Source of the DNA: an uncultured Rhodospira sp. | Lineage (GTDB): Bacteria; Pseudomonadota; Alphaproteobacteria; Rhodospirillales; Rhodospirillaceae | Length of the DNA: 64,000 nucleotides | Reading direction: 5' to 3' | NCBI RefSeq assembly: GCF_937138205.1 | Contig: NZ_CAKZOT010000059.1 | Span: forward strand, 1-64,000 | Shown: positions 9,296-18,678 of the stretch, in pieces | Numbering within the stretch: the stretch's first letter is position 1 | Layout: each line of letters opens with the position of its first letter | Translations under genes and position numbers: made by a program | The notes under the pieces: model-generated | What the model was told of the DNA's origin: nothing | The model's input: the letters and a program-made list of their open reading frames with translations, nothing else | Databases searched by the model: none

Positions 9296-9723
9296 AGAGG
9301 TCAGTGTCCGTTGGTGTCGTTCTGGCCGCGCTGTGGGCGCACCCCGCGCTGGCCCTGGACGACACGGCCGTCAATCGACGCCTTGAGGCCGAACGCTATG
9401 AGCGCGTCGTGCCGACGGTGGAGGTGCTGGAGACCAGTGTCATCCGCGTTGCTCGAATGCTGCCGGCCGAGCACCGCCAGCCGTTCATCGACTATGCCCT
9501 GCTGCACATCGACCGCGAGCGCATCCGCGCGACCGTGCTGTCGGCGCTCACCGAGACCTTCACCGCCAACGAACTGCGGGCCATGGCCAACTTCTTCGGC
9601 TCACCCCTCGGCCAGTCGGTGGCGTCCAAGATGGGCACCTACACCGATCGGGTTATGCCGGGGGTGATGATGACCGTGCGCGCGGCGGCGACCCGCTACG
9701 CCCGCGACCAGGGGGCCGAATGA
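9292..9723 (+). CDS. DUF2059 secreted protein
   Basis: 143 residues from a GTG start overlapping the stop of rluC, with GAGGAG upstream. An N-terminal signal peptide is predicted (KRSVSVGVVLAALWAHPALA). The mature part has the helical DUF2059 pattern FTANELRAMANFFGSPLGQS followed by KMGTYTDRVMPG. The family is periplasmic or exported and has no fixed biochemical role. Its stop overlaps the start of the HAD gene by four bases, which points to one transcript. Confidence 0.8.
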   Translation: MKRSVSVGVVLAALWAHPALALDDTAVNRRLEAERYERVVPTVEVLETSVIRVARMLPAEHRQPFIDYALLHIDRERIRATVLSALTETFTANELRAMANFFGSPLGQSVASKMGTYTDRVMPGVMMTVRAAATRYARDQGAE

Positions 9724-10424
9724 TGGCTTCACCCAATGCGGCTCCACTTCGCCTCGTCGTGTTCGATGTGGACGGAACCCTGGTCGACAGCCAGCACAAC
9801 ATCATCGCCGCCATGCGCATGGCCTGCGAGGCGGTGGGCGTGACGGTCCCGCCGGACCACGCGACGCGGGCCGTCATCGGCTTGTCGTTGGGCGAGGCGG
9901 TGGCGTTGGTGACGCCGGAGGCCTCTGAGGCCGACCGGGACCGCGTGGTCGCCGCGTACAAGGCGGCGTTCTTTGCCTTGCGCTCCCGCGCGGACCACGA
10001 CGAACCCCTGTTTCCAGGTGTACACGCGGTGCTCGATGCGCTGGAGGCGGACGGGTGCGTGCTGGGGCTGGCCACCGGCAAGTCACACCGGGGCGTGGCG
10101 GCGGTGATCGAGCGCCATGGCCTGGAGGGGCGCTTCGTGACCGTGCGGACGGCCGACGATGGCCCCGGCAAGCCGCACCCGGCCATGCTGCGCGGGGCCA
10201 TGGACGACGTCGGCGCCCAGCCCGCCGACACGGTCATGGTGGGCGATACGGCGTTCGACATGGAAATGGCGCTCGCCGCCGGAACCGATGCCCTGGGGGT
10301 CGCCTGGGGCTACCACGACAGTAAGGCGTTGACGGCGGCGGGAGCGCGGCTGGTGCTGCCGGCGTTCGAGGCGCTGCCGGGCAGCCTGCGGTGGATTGGG
10401 ACCGGACACGGTGCTTTGGCGTAG
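9720..10424 (+). CDS. HAD-family phosphatase (Gph-like)
   Basis: 234 residues. HAD motif I is VFDVDGTLVDS, with the nucleophile Asp in DVDGT; motif II is LATGKS; the Lys of motif III lies in GKPHPAML; motif IV is MVGDTAFDMEMA. The helical cap between motifs I and II is of the C1 type seen in phosphoglycolate phosphatases. In Rhodospirillales this gene commonly follows rluC. The natural substrate is not determined by sequence. ATGA overlap with the previous gene supports the start. Confidence 0.87.
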   Translation: MMASPNAAPLRLVVFDVDGTLVDSQHNIIAAMRMACEAVGVTVPPDHATRAVIGLSLGEAVALVTPEASEADRDRVVAAYKAAFFALRSRADHDEPLFPGVHAVLDALEADGCVLGLATGKSHRGVAAVIERHGLEGRFVTVRTADDGPGKPHPAMLRGAMDDVGAQPADTVMVGDTAFDMEMALAAGTDALGVAWGYHDSKALTAAGARLVLPAFEALPGSLRWIGTGHGALA

Positions 10425-10553
10425 GCCCCGCTTCCGCCCAAGGAAGGCCACATTTTCGTCCTGTCCTGGGTGAACCGGGGCGTGGTTCTCACGCGCTGCC
10501 TGCGCTGGTCTGCCGGACCAGATCTCCCCACTCGGGCATGAGGGGTCGGTGCC

Positions 10554-13088
10554 ATGAAACTTTCCACCATCCTTTGGGTGATCGTCGGTCTCCTGGTCCT
10601 TGTGGTGGCCGGGGCGGGTGTCTTCCTGGCGACGCTTGACGTCAACCAGTATCGCCCCCGGATCGCGGCGTTGCTCGCCGACAACACCGGACGGGCCGTG
10701 TCGCTCGATGGCGAAATGGATCTGGCGCTGGGCCTGACACCGGCCCTGACGGTCGAGGACGTCAGTATCGGCAACACCGGCTGGGCGACGGATCCGGACA
10801 TGGTCTCGGTCGGCCGCCTGGAGGCGCAGGTCGCGCTGCTGCCGCTGTTCTCGGGGCAGGTCCAGGTGGTGCGGCTGGTGCTGGTGGATCCGGTCGTCTC
10901 ATTGGAGACCGATGCCGAGGGCGCCGGCAACTGGGTGTTCGGTGACGGCGCGGCGCCGGCGGATCCGCCCGCCGAGCCCGCGCCGGCCGGGGATGACGAC
11001 GGCGGCGCCGGGGCGATGCAGCTCGAGATCCAGGAGGTGCGGCTGGAAAACGGGTCCCTGATCTACCGGGATGGGGTCACGGGCCAGACGATTCGCGTCG
11101 CGCTGGAACGGGTCTCCCTGACCGGATCGGGGTTCGACGATCCCCTTAACCTTGATATCGCGGGAGCCTACAACGATGCGGATTTCACTCTGTCGGGGTC
11201 GGTCGGGCCTCTGACGGCCCTGACGGCGCCCGGAGCCGCGCCCTGGCCGCTCGATCTGACCGCCAACGCCGGCGGCGCCACGGTGACCGTCGCCGGCAGC
11301 ATCGACGATCCGGCGGCGGCCAAGGGCATCAATCTGACCATTTCCGCCAACGGCGGGCAGATCAGTGACCTGGGCGCGCTCGCCAAGGCCGTGGGGCAGA
11401 ACGTGCAGGTTCCGGCGCTGGGGCCGTTCGCCGTCACCGCGACGGTGTCGGGCTCGCCCGAGATGCTTGTGGTGTCGGGTCTGGAGGCCGAAGTCGGCGC
11501 CCCCGAACAGCTCCATGCCACGGTCACGGGCAACATCGCCAACGCCATGGCGGCGTCGGGGCTGGACCTTGACGTTGCGCTGAACGCGCCCGATCCCGCG
11601 CGACTGAAGGACTTCGGCGTGGACGTGCCGGTCCCGATCGTGGCCAGTGCCTCGGTCAGCGACATTGACGGGGGGTATGCGCTCGACGCCATCGAGGCGT
11701 CGCTGGGGCGCAGCCGCCTGATGGGTGACATCGACGCCGTGCTGAGCGGACCGCGACCGGCGGTCAAAGGCACGCTGAATGCGCCCCTGCTGGACCTGGA
11801 TGAGTTGGCCGGTGGCCAGGGGGGCTCGGCCGGCGGAGACGCGACAGGGACGCCGGACGCCGCGTCGGGAGGCGGCGGCACCGTGATCCCCGATACGCCG
11901 CTGCCGCTTGATGCGCTGAGGATGGCCGACGCCGCCCTGACGATCACGGCCGACCAGGTGATCCTGCCGGGCGGCGCCGACATGGCGGATGTGACCCTTG
12001 GCGTGAACCTGGCGGACGGGGCGTTGACGGTCGATCCGCTCCAGGCCGCCCTGGCCGGCGGAACGATCGGCGGTGCGGTTTCCGTCACGCCGGTGGGCGA
12101 GGGGGCCGCGTCGGTCGATGTCGCCCTGACGGGCGATCAGGTCGCCCTGGGCGAGGTGGCCAAGACGTTCGGTGGCTCCGATGCCCTGCAGGGCGGGCCG
12201 ACCACCCTGCGCGTGGATCTGAGCGGGCGGGGCGCGACGCCGCACGCCATCGCCGGTTCGCTGAACGGGTCGATCCTGGTGCACACGGTCGATGGGCGCA
12301 TCAACAACAACGCCGTCAACTGGGCCGGCGGTGACGTGTTCACGCAGCTTGGTGATCTGGTGAACCCCTTCAACGAGCGCGAGCCGACGACGCCGATCCA
12401 GTGCCTCGTGTTCTCGATGACGGCGCGGGACGGCGTTCTGTCCAACGACCACGGCCTCGCCCTGGAGACGGACAAGATGGTGGTCGGCGGCGGCGGCGCG
12501 TTCGACCTGGGCGCCGAGCGCCTGAACCTGAAGATCGCGCCGCGCCCGCGTCCGGGCATTGGCCTGGAAACCGGGTTCGGCAAGATTGTCGAGTTGTTCG
12601 CGGTGACCGGACCGTTCGCCAACCCGTCGCTGGAACTGGACGCGGAGAAGGCCGTCGCCACCGGCCTGCGGACGGCGGCCAGCGCCGCCGGGGCCGTGGC
12701 CACGGGCGGGCTATCCTTGCTGGGCGAGAACCTGGCCGGCAATCTGCTGGGCGCCGGCGAGGACGGCGAGATGGAGCCGTGTCTGGTGGCGCTGGGCGAG
12801 AAGGACCCGGGCGAGATCAGCGACCAGCCGGCTGAGGCCGCGACCGATGGCTCTGGTGGGGGCGCGATTCAGCAGCAACTTGAAGGCGTGACCGAGGGCC
12901 TGTCCGACGGAGCCGGGGACGCGGTCAACGACGCCATCGGCAACATTCTTGGCGGTGGTGGCGGCGGCGGCGGTTCGGGCGGGTCCACCGATGCGGCACC
13001 CGAAGGGGCGCAGGAGCAGCCGTCCCAGCCGCAGGGCAATGTGGGCGATGCGATCCGCGAGGGGCTCGGCGGCCTGCTCGGCAACTGA
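10554..13088 (+). CDS. asmA: AsmA-family envelope protein
   Basis: 844 residues. One N-terminal membrane anchor (WVIVGLLVLVVAGAGVFLAT) is followed by the AsmA N-terminal signature DVNQYRPRIAALLADNTGR, then a long beta-rich periplasmic region ending in the AsmA C-terminal motif LNGSILVHTVDGRINN. AsmA-like proteins are thought to be bridge-like carriers of phospholipid between inner and outer membranes. The C-terminus is odd: a low-complexity Gly/Ser/Gln tail (about residues 745-844), including a run of eight glycines, probably disordered. RBS GAGGGGTCGGTGCC is weak but the anchor fixes the start. Confidence 0.88.
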   Translation: MKLSTILWVIVGLLVLVVAGAGVFLATLDVNQYRPRIAALLADNTGRAVSLDGEMDLALGLTPALTVEDVSIGNTGWATDPDMVSVGRLEAQVALLPLFSGQVQVVRLVLVDPVVSLETDAEGAGNWVFGDGAAPADPPAEPAPAGDDDGGAGAMQLEIQEVRLENGSLIYRDGVTGQTIRVALERVSLTGSGFDDPLNLDIAGAYNDADFTLSGSVGPLTALTAPGAAPWPLDLTANAGGATVTVAGSIDDPAAAKGINLTISANGGQISDLGALAKAVGQNVQVPALGPFAVTATVSGSPEMLVVSGLEAEVGAPEQLHATVTGNIANAMAASGLDLDVALNAPDPARLKDFGVDVPVPIVASASVSDIDGGYALDAIEASLGRSRLMGDIDAVLSGPRPAVKGTLNAPLLDLDELAGGQGGSAGGDATGTPDAASGGGGTVIPDTPLPLDALRMADAALTITADQVILPGGADMADVTLGVNLADGALTVDPLQAALAGGTIGGAVSVTPVGEGAASVDVALTGDQVALGEVAKTFGGSDALQGGPTTLRVDLSGRGATPHAIAGSLNGSILVHTVDGRINNNAVNWAGGDVFTQLGDLVNPFNEREPTTPIQCLVFSMTARDGVLSNDHGLALETDKMVVGGGGAFDLGAERLNLKIAPRPRPGIGLETGFGKIVELFAVTGPFANPSLELDAEKAVATGLRTAASAAGAVATGGLSLLGENLAGNLLGAGEDGEMEPCLVALGEKDPGEISDQPAEAATDGSGGGAIQQQLEGVTEGLSDGAGDAVNDAIGNILGGGGGGGGSGGSTDAAPEGAQEQPSQPQGNVGDAIREGLGGLLGN

Positions 13089-13183
13089 CGTCGGCGAGCG
13101 TTCTGGAGTGGGGACCTATCGTCTTCACACGTCTCTGCCAGCGTTCGCGGGAGCTGACAGAGCGGCGCAAGACCCCTCCCCAA

Positions 13184-13205
13184 CCCTCCCCGTAAACGGG
13201 GAGGG
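13184..13205. repeat. short perfect inverted repeat
   Basis: An 8-base arm CCCTCCCC pairs with GGGGAGGG around GTAAAC. It follows the asmA stop by about 100 bases and resembles in design the hairpin core of repeat family A just downstream. It may serve as a terminator for asmA. Confidence 0.6.
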
Positions 13206-13229
13206 CGTCCGGCCGGTGACCGCTTCTCG

Positions 13230-13309
13230 GACTCCTCCCCCATTTATGGGGGAGGCCGGGAGGGGGTTCAGGCGGAAAACAGCGGCTTTGGATTCGTGTG
13301 GATCAGAGA
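13230..13309. repeat. dispersed repeat family A, copy 2
   Basis: Same hairpin core CCTCCCCCATTTATGGGGG, G-rich run and TTCAGGCGGAAAACAGCGG as the copy near 1962, in the same orientation, with a one-base length difference in the G-rich part. It lies between asmA and the ATP12 gene. Confidence 0.8.
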
Positions 13310-13377
13310 GGGGTGGGGTCTGGTCAAGACGGCGGCGTGTTCGGTATGCCTTGGCGTCCCGCGTTCAAGGAGCCGAC

Positions 13378-14121
13378 ATGCCTCAGCCGTCCGACCCCAG
13401 CCATCCGATCCCCGGCACGCCGCCGCGCCGGTTCTATTCGGCCGCCACGCCCGCGCCCCTGGAGGGGGGCGGACACGGCGTGTTCCTCGACGGTCGCCCG
13501 GTGCGCACACCGTCACGGGGGCCGCTCACCCTGCCGACGGCGGCGCTGGCCGAGGCCGTGGCCGCCGAGTGGGCGGCGCAAGGGGAAAGCGTCGATCCTC
13601 ATTCCATGCCGTTGACCCAGTTGGCCAACACGGCGCTGGAACGCGTGGTGCTGGGCCGCGCGCCATTGCTGGCCGAGGTCGTGCGGTACGTGGACGCGGA
13701 CATGCTGTGCTATCGGGCGGAGGGCCCGCCCGATCTGGTGGCGCTGCAACGCCAGTCCTGGCAGCCGCTGCTGGACTGGGCGAACGAGACCCTGGGTGCC
13801 TCCATGGCCGTGACCCACGGCGTCATGCCGGTGCGCCAGCCGGACGCGACGGTGGCGGCCCTGCGCGGGGCGCTGGAGGTGCTGGACGACTGGGCCTTTA
13901 CCGCCGCCCAATGCGCGGCCGGGGCGACCCATTCCGTGGTGCTGGCGCTGGCCTTGGTGAGCGCGCGCGTCGACGCTGAAACCTGCTTCGCGCTGTCCCG
14001 CCTGGATGAAACCTGGCAGATGGAGCGCTGGGGCGAGGATCGCGAGGCCCTGAAGGCCCGCGAGGCCGTGCGCCGCGACCTTGTGGCGGCGGAAACGCTG
14101 GTGCGGTTGACGCGGGGGTGA
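13378..14121 (+). CDS. ATP12-family F1-ATPase assembly chaperone
   Basis: 247 residues. Typical ATP12 features are PPRRFYSAATPAPLEGGGHG with VFLDGRPVRTPSRGPL at the N-terminus, then LAEAVAAEWAAQGE and MPLTQLANTALERV, and the conserved WQPLLDWANETLGA. The family binds the alpha subunit of F1-ATPase during assembly and is found in mitochondria and alphaproteobacteria, which supports the taxonomic call. The start is fixed by AAGGAG five bases before the ATG. It stands alone between a repeat region and the small-ORF region. Confidence 0.9.
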   Translation: MPQPSDPSHPIPGTPPRRFYSAATPAPLEGGGHGVFLDGRPVRTPSRGPLTLPTAALAEAVAAEWAAQGESVDPHSMPLTQLANTALERVVLGRAPLLAEVVRYVDADMLCYRAEGPPDLVALQRQSWQPLLDWANETLGASMAVTHGVMPVRQPDATVAALRGALEVLDDWAFTAAQCAAGATHSVVLALALVSARVDAETCFALSRLDETWQMERWGEDREALKAREAVRRDLVAAETLVRLTRG

Positions 14122-14297
14122 GGGGCGCCGGGATGAGCCCACGCGGTGGCGGTTCAGGCTTCCCGTGGAGGCGGGCCTACGATACGGTGTGGTGACGGTT
14201 GGCGTCGCGTGAACCGTCGGCTCTGGACTGATCTTGGCGCGCCGATCTATCTGTCCCATGTCTTCAGGACCCGAGAAACACGAACAGAGACGATTGT

Positions 14298-14468
14298 ATG
14301 AGCGCGAAGACGGCATTCGGGACCCTCAGAGTCATTGCGTCCTTCGCCCTGCTTGGCGCGGTTCTGGCCGGGGTCGCGCTGGCGTGGGTCGATGCGGATT
14401 TACGCGCGTACGGTGCCGCGATTGGCGGCTCGCTTGCCGCCCTGGGGAAGGCAACAAAGATCATTTGA
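14298..14468 (+). CDS. small membrane protein, unknown
   Basis: 56 residues beginning MSAKTAFGTL, with one clear transmembrane stretch (IASFALLGAVLAGVALAWV) and a second weakly hydrophobic Gly/Ala-rich segment. No family is recognised. The ribosome site is weak (AGAGACG). The following 300 bases are visibly less GC-rich than the surroundings and hold another small hydrophobic frame, so the two may be a pair or remnants of one gene. Coding status is moderate. Confidence 0.4.
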   Translation: MSAKTAFGTLRVIASFALLGAVLAGVALAWVDADLRAYGAAIGGSLAALGKATKII

Positions 14469-14490
14469 TCGCCGACGATGGTGGGGGCCG

Positions 14491-14787
14491 TTGTTATCGT
14501 ATATCGACGGAAACTGGATCGATATCGGGTCATTGTTGACAGGCCTGGGCTACGCGACGCTGCGATTCCAGAGAAACCGAAAGAATAGGCGCTTTCTCTC
14601 TAAAACGACAGGTGTCGACGTCGCGAACGGGGCGAGTTTGTTTCCATTGTTTATACTAGGGCTTTCTTTCCTGTCGAGCCCGTTGCTAGATGAGCTCTTG
14701 TCTGCGAACAGGCTGATTCTATCCGTTGCCGGGCTCGCCGCCTTGTTCGCCATTCTGGAAGACTGGGACTCCGGACCGGTTACCTGA
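14491..14787 (+). CDS. small hydrophobic protein, unknown, TTG start
   Basis: 98 residues starting at a TTG preceded by GGTGGGGG. The central part carries a basic stretch ([14 protein letters not shown]) and then two hydrophobic segments ([18 protein letters not shown] and [17 protein letters not shown]). The frame is open upstream, but that part is antisense-like Arg/Pro-rich sequence. Base composition is more AT-rich than neighbouring genes, which suggests recent arrival. The last bases overlap the convergent lolD gene. Function unknown. Confidence 0.45.
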   Translation: MLSYIDGNWIDIGSLLTGLGYATLRFQRNRKNRRFLSKTTGVDVANGASLFPLFILGLSFLSSPLLDELLSANRLILSVAGLAALFAILEDWDSGPVT

Positions 14788-15475
14788 TCACCCCGTCCAC
14801 CTTCCCGGCCCGCAGCGTCACCACCCGGTCCATGCGGCGGGCGAGATCGGGGTTGTGGGTGGCGATCAGGGCGGCCAGGCCCTCCTCGCGCACCAGCCGC
14901 AGGAACTCGGCGAACACGCCGTCGGCGGTGTTGGGGTCGAGGTTGCCGGTCGGCTCGTCGGCCAGAAGGACCTTGGGCGCGTTGGCCAGGGCGCGGGCGA
15001 TGGCCACGCGTTGCTGTTCGCCGCCCGAGAGCTGGCCCGGCCGGTGGTGGCCGCGTGCCGCCAGCCCCATGCGCTCCAGCAGGTCCCGCGCCCGCGCCCG
15101 CGCCGAGCCCTTGCGGACGCCGGCCACCATCTGCGGCACGATCACGTTCTCCTCGGCCGAGAACTCGGGCAGCAGGTGGTGGTACTGGTAGACGAAGCCC
15201 AGGAACCGCCGCCGCATCAGGGTGCGTCCCTTGTCGCCCAGGCCCGAGGCCGCCTGTCCGGCCAGCAGCACCTCGCCATCGTCCGGGTGCTCCAGGAGAC
15301 CGGCGATCTGCAGCAGGGTGGACTTGCCGGACCCGGACGGACCCACCAGGGCGACGATCTCGCCGGCGTTGATCGTCAGGTCGGCGCCGTCCAGAACCGT
15401 CAGCGGCGGCGCGTCGGCCTGCCTGAACGCCCGGCGGATGGCTTGCAGGGAAAGGGCCGAGGCGGTGCTATTCAT
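14780..15475 (-). CDS. lolD: lipoprotein-releasing ABC transporter ATPase LolD
   Basis: 231 residues. Walker [13 protein letters not shown]-loop region [19 protein letters not shown] (LolD-like), signature [15 protein letters not shown] and Walker [13 protein letters not shown]. Powers release of outer-membrane lipoproteins from the inner membrane to LolA. It overlaps the 3' end of the permease gene by eight bases, as in a typical lolCD operon on the minus strand. Confidence 0.95.
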   Translation of the reverse strand: MNSTASALSLQAIRRAFRQADAPPLTVLDGADLTINAGEIVALVGPSGSGKSTLLQIAGLLEHPDDGEVLLAGQAASGLGDKGRTLMRRRFLGFVYQYHHLLPEFSAEENVIVPQMVAGVRKGSARARARDLLERMGLAARGHHRPGQLSGGEQQRVAIARALANAPKVLLADEPTGNLDPNTADGVFAEFLRLVREEGLAALIATHNPDLARRMDRVVTLRAGKVDGVIR

Positions 15476-16715
15476 AGCGCAGCGCCTCCACCGGATCGGT
15501 GCGGGCGGCCCGCCAGGATGGGTACAGCGTCGCCGCCAGGCTGAGCCCCAGCGACATCAACGCCACGGAGGTCACCTCGGCCGGGTCCATCTCGGCCGGC
15601 ATCTGCGCCAGGAAATAGATCTCCGGTGAGAACAATTCGGTGCCGGTCAGGGATTGCAGGAACTGCCGGATGCTCTCGATGTTCTCGCAGAACAGGACAC
15701 CCAGCAGCACCCCGGCCGTGGTGCCGACCAAGCCGACGCTGGCCCCGGCCAGGAAGAACACCCGCATGATGGCGCCCCTGGTCGCGCCCATGGTGCGCAG
15801 GATGGCGATGTCGCGGCCCTTGTCCTTCACCAGCATGATCAGGCCGGAGATGATGTTGAACGCCGCCACCAGGATGATCAGCGTCAGGATCAGGAACATG
15901 ACGTTGCGCTCGACCTGCAGCGCGTTGAAGAAGGTGGCGTTGGTGCGCCGCCAGTCGCGCAGCCGGATGCCCTGGGGCAGGGGCGTGGTGGCCAGTGTCT
16001 CCGTCACCTGGCCCACCCGGTCGGGGTCGGTGACCGTCACGTCCAGATAGCTCACCTGCTCGGGCATCTGGAAATAGACCTGGGCGGCCTCCAGCGGCAC
16101 GAAGACGAACCCGAGGTCGAATTCGTACATGCCGACCTCGTAAATGGCGGCAATGCGGTAGGTCTTGATGCGCGGCACGGAGCCGAACGCGGTCACCTTG
16201 CCCTTGGGCGAGATCAGCGTCAGCCCGTCGCCCAGGCCGAGGCCCAGCCGCTCGGCCAGGCGCGCGCCGACCATGATGGTGTCGCGGCCCGTCAGGTCGT
16301 TCAGCGATCCGGACACCAGGCTGTCACCCAGCATGGGGCGCTCGGCCAGGCGCTCGGCCGGCACGCCGCGCACCATGGCGCCCCGGCTCTCGCCGCCGGC
16401 GGTGACCATCACCTGCCCCTCGACGGTGGGCAGGACCGAGACGACGTTGTCGAGGCCCCGAACCTGATCGGCGACGGGCTCGTAGTCGCTCATGGCGTCG
16501 GTGGCGCCGTAGACCGACAGGTGCCCGTTGAAGCCGAGGATGCGGCCCATCAGGTCCTGCCGGAAGCCGTTCATCACCGCCATGACGATGATCAGGGTGG
16601 CCACGCCGAGCGCGATGCCGGCCAGCGAGAAGCCAGCGATGACCGACACGAAGCCCTCCTTGCGGCGGGCGCGCAGGTAGCGCAGGGCCATCATGCGTTC
16701 GAAGGCGTTGAACAT
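15468..16715 (-). CDS. lolC: lipoprotein-releasing ABC permease LolC/LolE
   Basis: 415 residues from [20 protein letters not shown]. Four membrane segments: one N-terminal ([22 protein letters not shown]) and three C-terminal, enclosing a large periplasmic domain of MacB/FtsX type. The LolCE signature [17 protein letters not shown] is present. Only one permease gene is encoded here, so the transporter probably uses one LolF-like hybrid subunit as a homodimer, as is common outside gammaproteobacteria. The frame is open a further 150 bases upstream through a palindromic repeat, which is not coding. Confidence 0.93.
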   Translation of the reverse strand: MFNAFERMMALRYLRARRKEGFVSVIAGFSLAGIALGVATLIIVMAVMNGFRQDLMGRILGFNGHLSVYGATDAMSDYEPVADQVRGLDNVVSVLPTVEGQVMVTAGGESRGAMVRGVPAERLAERPMLGDSLVSGSLNDLTGRDTIMVGARLAERLGLGLGDGLTLISPKGKVTAFGSVPRIKTYRIAAIYEVGMYEFDLGFVFVPLEAAQVYFQMPEQVSYLDVTVTDPDRVGQVTETLATTPLPQGIRLRDWRRTNATFFNALQVERNVMFLILTLIILVAAFNIISGLIMLVKDKGRDIAILRTMGATRGAIMRVFFLAGASVGLVGTTAGVLLGVLFCENIESIRQFLQSLTGTELFSPEIYFLAQMPAEMDPAEVTSVALMSLGLSLAATLYPSWRAARTDPVEALRYE

Positions 16716-16743
16716 GGGCGGCGGGTCTCCCGAAGGCTCAGCA

Positions 16744-16833
16744 TCATCCCGAGGCCCGGCCGGGCCGAGGGATCTCCCTCGGCGGCACACCGCATCGGGA
16801 GATCCTTCGCGCCCATCCGGGCGCTCAGGATGA
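16744..16833. repeat. palindromic intergenic repeat, family E
   Basis: Long imperfect palindrome whose arms read TCATCC-GAG-CCCGG and end in GGGATCTCCC or its variant GGATCTCCC. It sits between proS and the LolC/E gene. The TCATCCTGAG...GGATCTCC design is common among alphaproteobacterial intergenic repeats. One copy in this window. Confidence 0.7.
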
Positions 16834-16897
16834 AGACTTTGGGCGGATGCGGCCGGAGCCACACCCACCCTAGACGGACATCAGAAGATGGCGGAAA

Positions 16898-18202
16898 TCA
16901 GCCGGACAGCCGCGCCAGGGCGCTTTCGGCCGAAATCTCCTCGCGTTCGCCCGTCGCCCGGTTCTTCATCTCGACCACGCCCTTGGCGAGACCCTTCGGC
17001 CCCACGATCACCTGCCACGGCAGGCCGATCAGGTCCATGTCGGCGAACTTGGCCCCGGCCCGCTCGTCGCGGTCGTCGTACAGCACCCGGTCCGGCCCGA
17101 GCGCGTCGTACAGGCTGGCGCAGGCGGCGTCCGTGCCTTCGTCGCCGACCTTCAGGTTGATCAGACCGACGTGGAACGGCGCCACGGCCTCGGGCCAGAT
17201 GATGCCGGCGTCGTCGTGGCTGGCCTCGATGATGGCGCCCACCAGCCGCGAGACGCCGACGCCGTAGCTGCCCATGGCCACGGTGACGGGGTCACCGTCC
17301 GGGCCGGTGACGGTGGCCCCCATGGGCGCCGAGTACTTGGTGCCGAAGTGGAAGATGTGGCCCACTTCGATGCCGCGCGCGGTGACCAGATCGTCGCCCA
17401 GGCTGGCGGCCTTGGTGACGTCGTGCATCTCGTCGGCGGCGGCGTACAGGCCGGTCCACTCGTCCACGAGGGGCTGAAGGTCGGCGTCGTAGTCGACGCC
17501 CTCCGGGGTCGGTTTCTCCAGCAGGGCGCGGTGGCAGTGCACCTCGCTCTCGCCGGTGTCGGCCAGCACGATGAACTCGTGGCTCAGGTCGCCGCCGATG
17601 GGGCCGGTTTCGGCGCGCAACGGGATCGCCTTCAAGCCCATGCGGGCGAATGTGCGCAGGTAGGCGACGAACATCTGATTGTAGGAATGCCGGGCGGTCG
17701 CCGTATCCAGATCAAAGGAATAGGCGTCCTTCATCAGGAACTCGCGCCCGCGCATGACGCCAAAGCGGGGCCGCACCTCGTCGCGGAACTTCCACTGGAT
17801 GTGGTACAGGATCTTGGGCAAGTCCTTGTAGCTGCGAATGCTGGTGCGGAAAACGTCGGTGATGACTTCCTCGGCCGTGGGGCCGTACAGCATGTCGCGC
17901 TCGTGACGGTCGGTGATGCGCAGCATCTCCTTGCCGTAGTCGTCGTAGCGCCCACTTTCCCGCCACAGCTCGGCCGACTGGATGGTCGGCATCAGCATTT
18001 CCTGGGCGCCGGCGCGGTTCTGCTCCTCGCGCACGATCTGTTCGATCTTCTTGAGCACGGCGAAGCCCAGCGGCAGCCACGTGTAGATACCGGCGGCGTG
18101 CTGGCGGACCATGGCGGCGCGCAGCATCAGGCGGTGGGAGACGATCTGCGCCTCGGCGGGCGTTTCCTTGAGCGTGGGCAGGAAGTAGCGCGACAGCCGC
18201 AT
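16898..18202 (-). CDS. proS: prolyl-tRNA synthetase, short alphaproteobacterial form
   Basis: 434 residues. Class II synthetase: motif 2 region [21 protein letters not shown], motif 3 [16 protein letters not shown] and the C-terminal anticodon-binding domain ([13 protein letters not shown] onward). The usual bacterial enzyme is about 570 residues because of an editing insertion between motifs 2 and 3; here motif 2 runs quickly to [15 protein letters not shown], so the cis-editing domain is absent, as in other alphaproteobacteria. Clearing of Ala-tRNA(Pro) would need a separate protein. It is upstream of the lol genes on the same strand. Confidence 0.95.
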   Translation of the reverse strand: MRLSRYFLPTLKETPAEAQIVSHRLMLRAAMVRQHAAGIYTWLPLGFAVLKKIEQIVREEQNRAGAQEMLMPTIQSAELWRESGRYDDYGKEMLRITDRHERDMLYGPTAEEVITDVFRTSIRSYKDLPKILYHIQWKFRDEVRPRFGVMRGREFLMKDAYSFDLDTATARHSYNQMFVAYLRTFARMGLKAIPLRAETGPIGGDLSHEFIVLADTGESEVHCHRALLEKPTPEGVDYDADLQPLVDEWTGLYAAADEMHDVTKAASLGDDLVTARGIEVGHIFHFGTKYSAPMGATVTGPDGDPVTVAMGSYGVGVSRLVGAIIEASHDDAGIIWPEAVAPFHVGLINLKVGDEGTDAACASLYDALGPDRVLYDDRDERAGAKFADMDLIGLPWQVIVGPKGLAKGVVEMKNRATGEREEISAESALARLSG

Positions 18203-18281
18203 GGGGGAATCCTCGGGCCGGATGGGGTTAAATCGAGCGGCACTTTAGGCCAACGGTCCCGACCGAGGCAACGGCGGTGGC

Positions 18282-18453
18282 GGGCAATCGGGTGAAGGAA
18301 CGCGTCACCTTCTTTCATTCGGGTAGGGCGGATTCGACCCGCGAAGCGGGGCAATCCGCCATGTGGCGCCGATGCGGCGGGTTGCGCCTTCGGCGCGAAC
18401 CCGCCCTACCCAATCCCGCATTTCGACAAAGGTGCCTTCACCCGATTGCCCTG
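18282..18453. repeat. composite palindrome D1 (outer ends plus inner family C)
   Basis: The outer ends are inverted copies of GGGCAATCGGGTGAAGG (18282-18298 and 18437-18453). Between them lies a second palindrome bounded by GGGTAGGGCGG and CCGCCCTACCC (18320-18412), which contains two hairpins, one around CCCGCGAAGCGGG and one around GCGCCTTCGGCGC. The sequences joining inner and outer palindromes do not match each other well. The same outer ends occur at 58030-58278 around a different inner palindrome. Confidence 0.8.
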
Positions 18454-18616
18454 GGCGGCGGTGGCGGGCGCGCGTCGTGTCCCGTGCTCCGGCCAGGTGA
18501 AAGGCGTACATTAGAAAAACACGAGGCAAAGATCCTGTTTGGTTGTAGTCATGTCTTTCGAACTTACGTAAAAAGGAATATGGCGAATGGCTTCGCCCCC
18601 TATTCACATTTGATCA

Positions 18617-18646
18617 TTGCAAAGTCGATTGCGCTTTCCGTATAAA
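18617..18646 (+). promoter_or_regulatory. candidate sigma-70 promoter before Cache gene 1
   Basis: TTGCAA, an 18-base spacer and TATAAA, ending 32 bases before the GTG start. A hairpin of 11 pairs in two blocks (GAATA..GGCGAA / TTCGCC..TATTC, 18576-18605) lies just upstream. The stretch is AT-richer than its surroundings. Prediction from sequence only. Confidence 0.45.
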
Positions 18647-18678
18647 AATTGCGTGGTTTCCATCCATAGGAGGGGATT

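Noticed and set aside
14298-14787. A single frameshifted gene made of the two small frames
   Set aside because: Joining them gives no recognisable protein and the second has its own plausible start, so two separate small genes are kept at low confidence.
18282-18453. Composite palindrome as a CRISPR array
   Set aside because: There are only inverted arms and hairpins, no series of direct repeats with regular spacers, and no cas genes.
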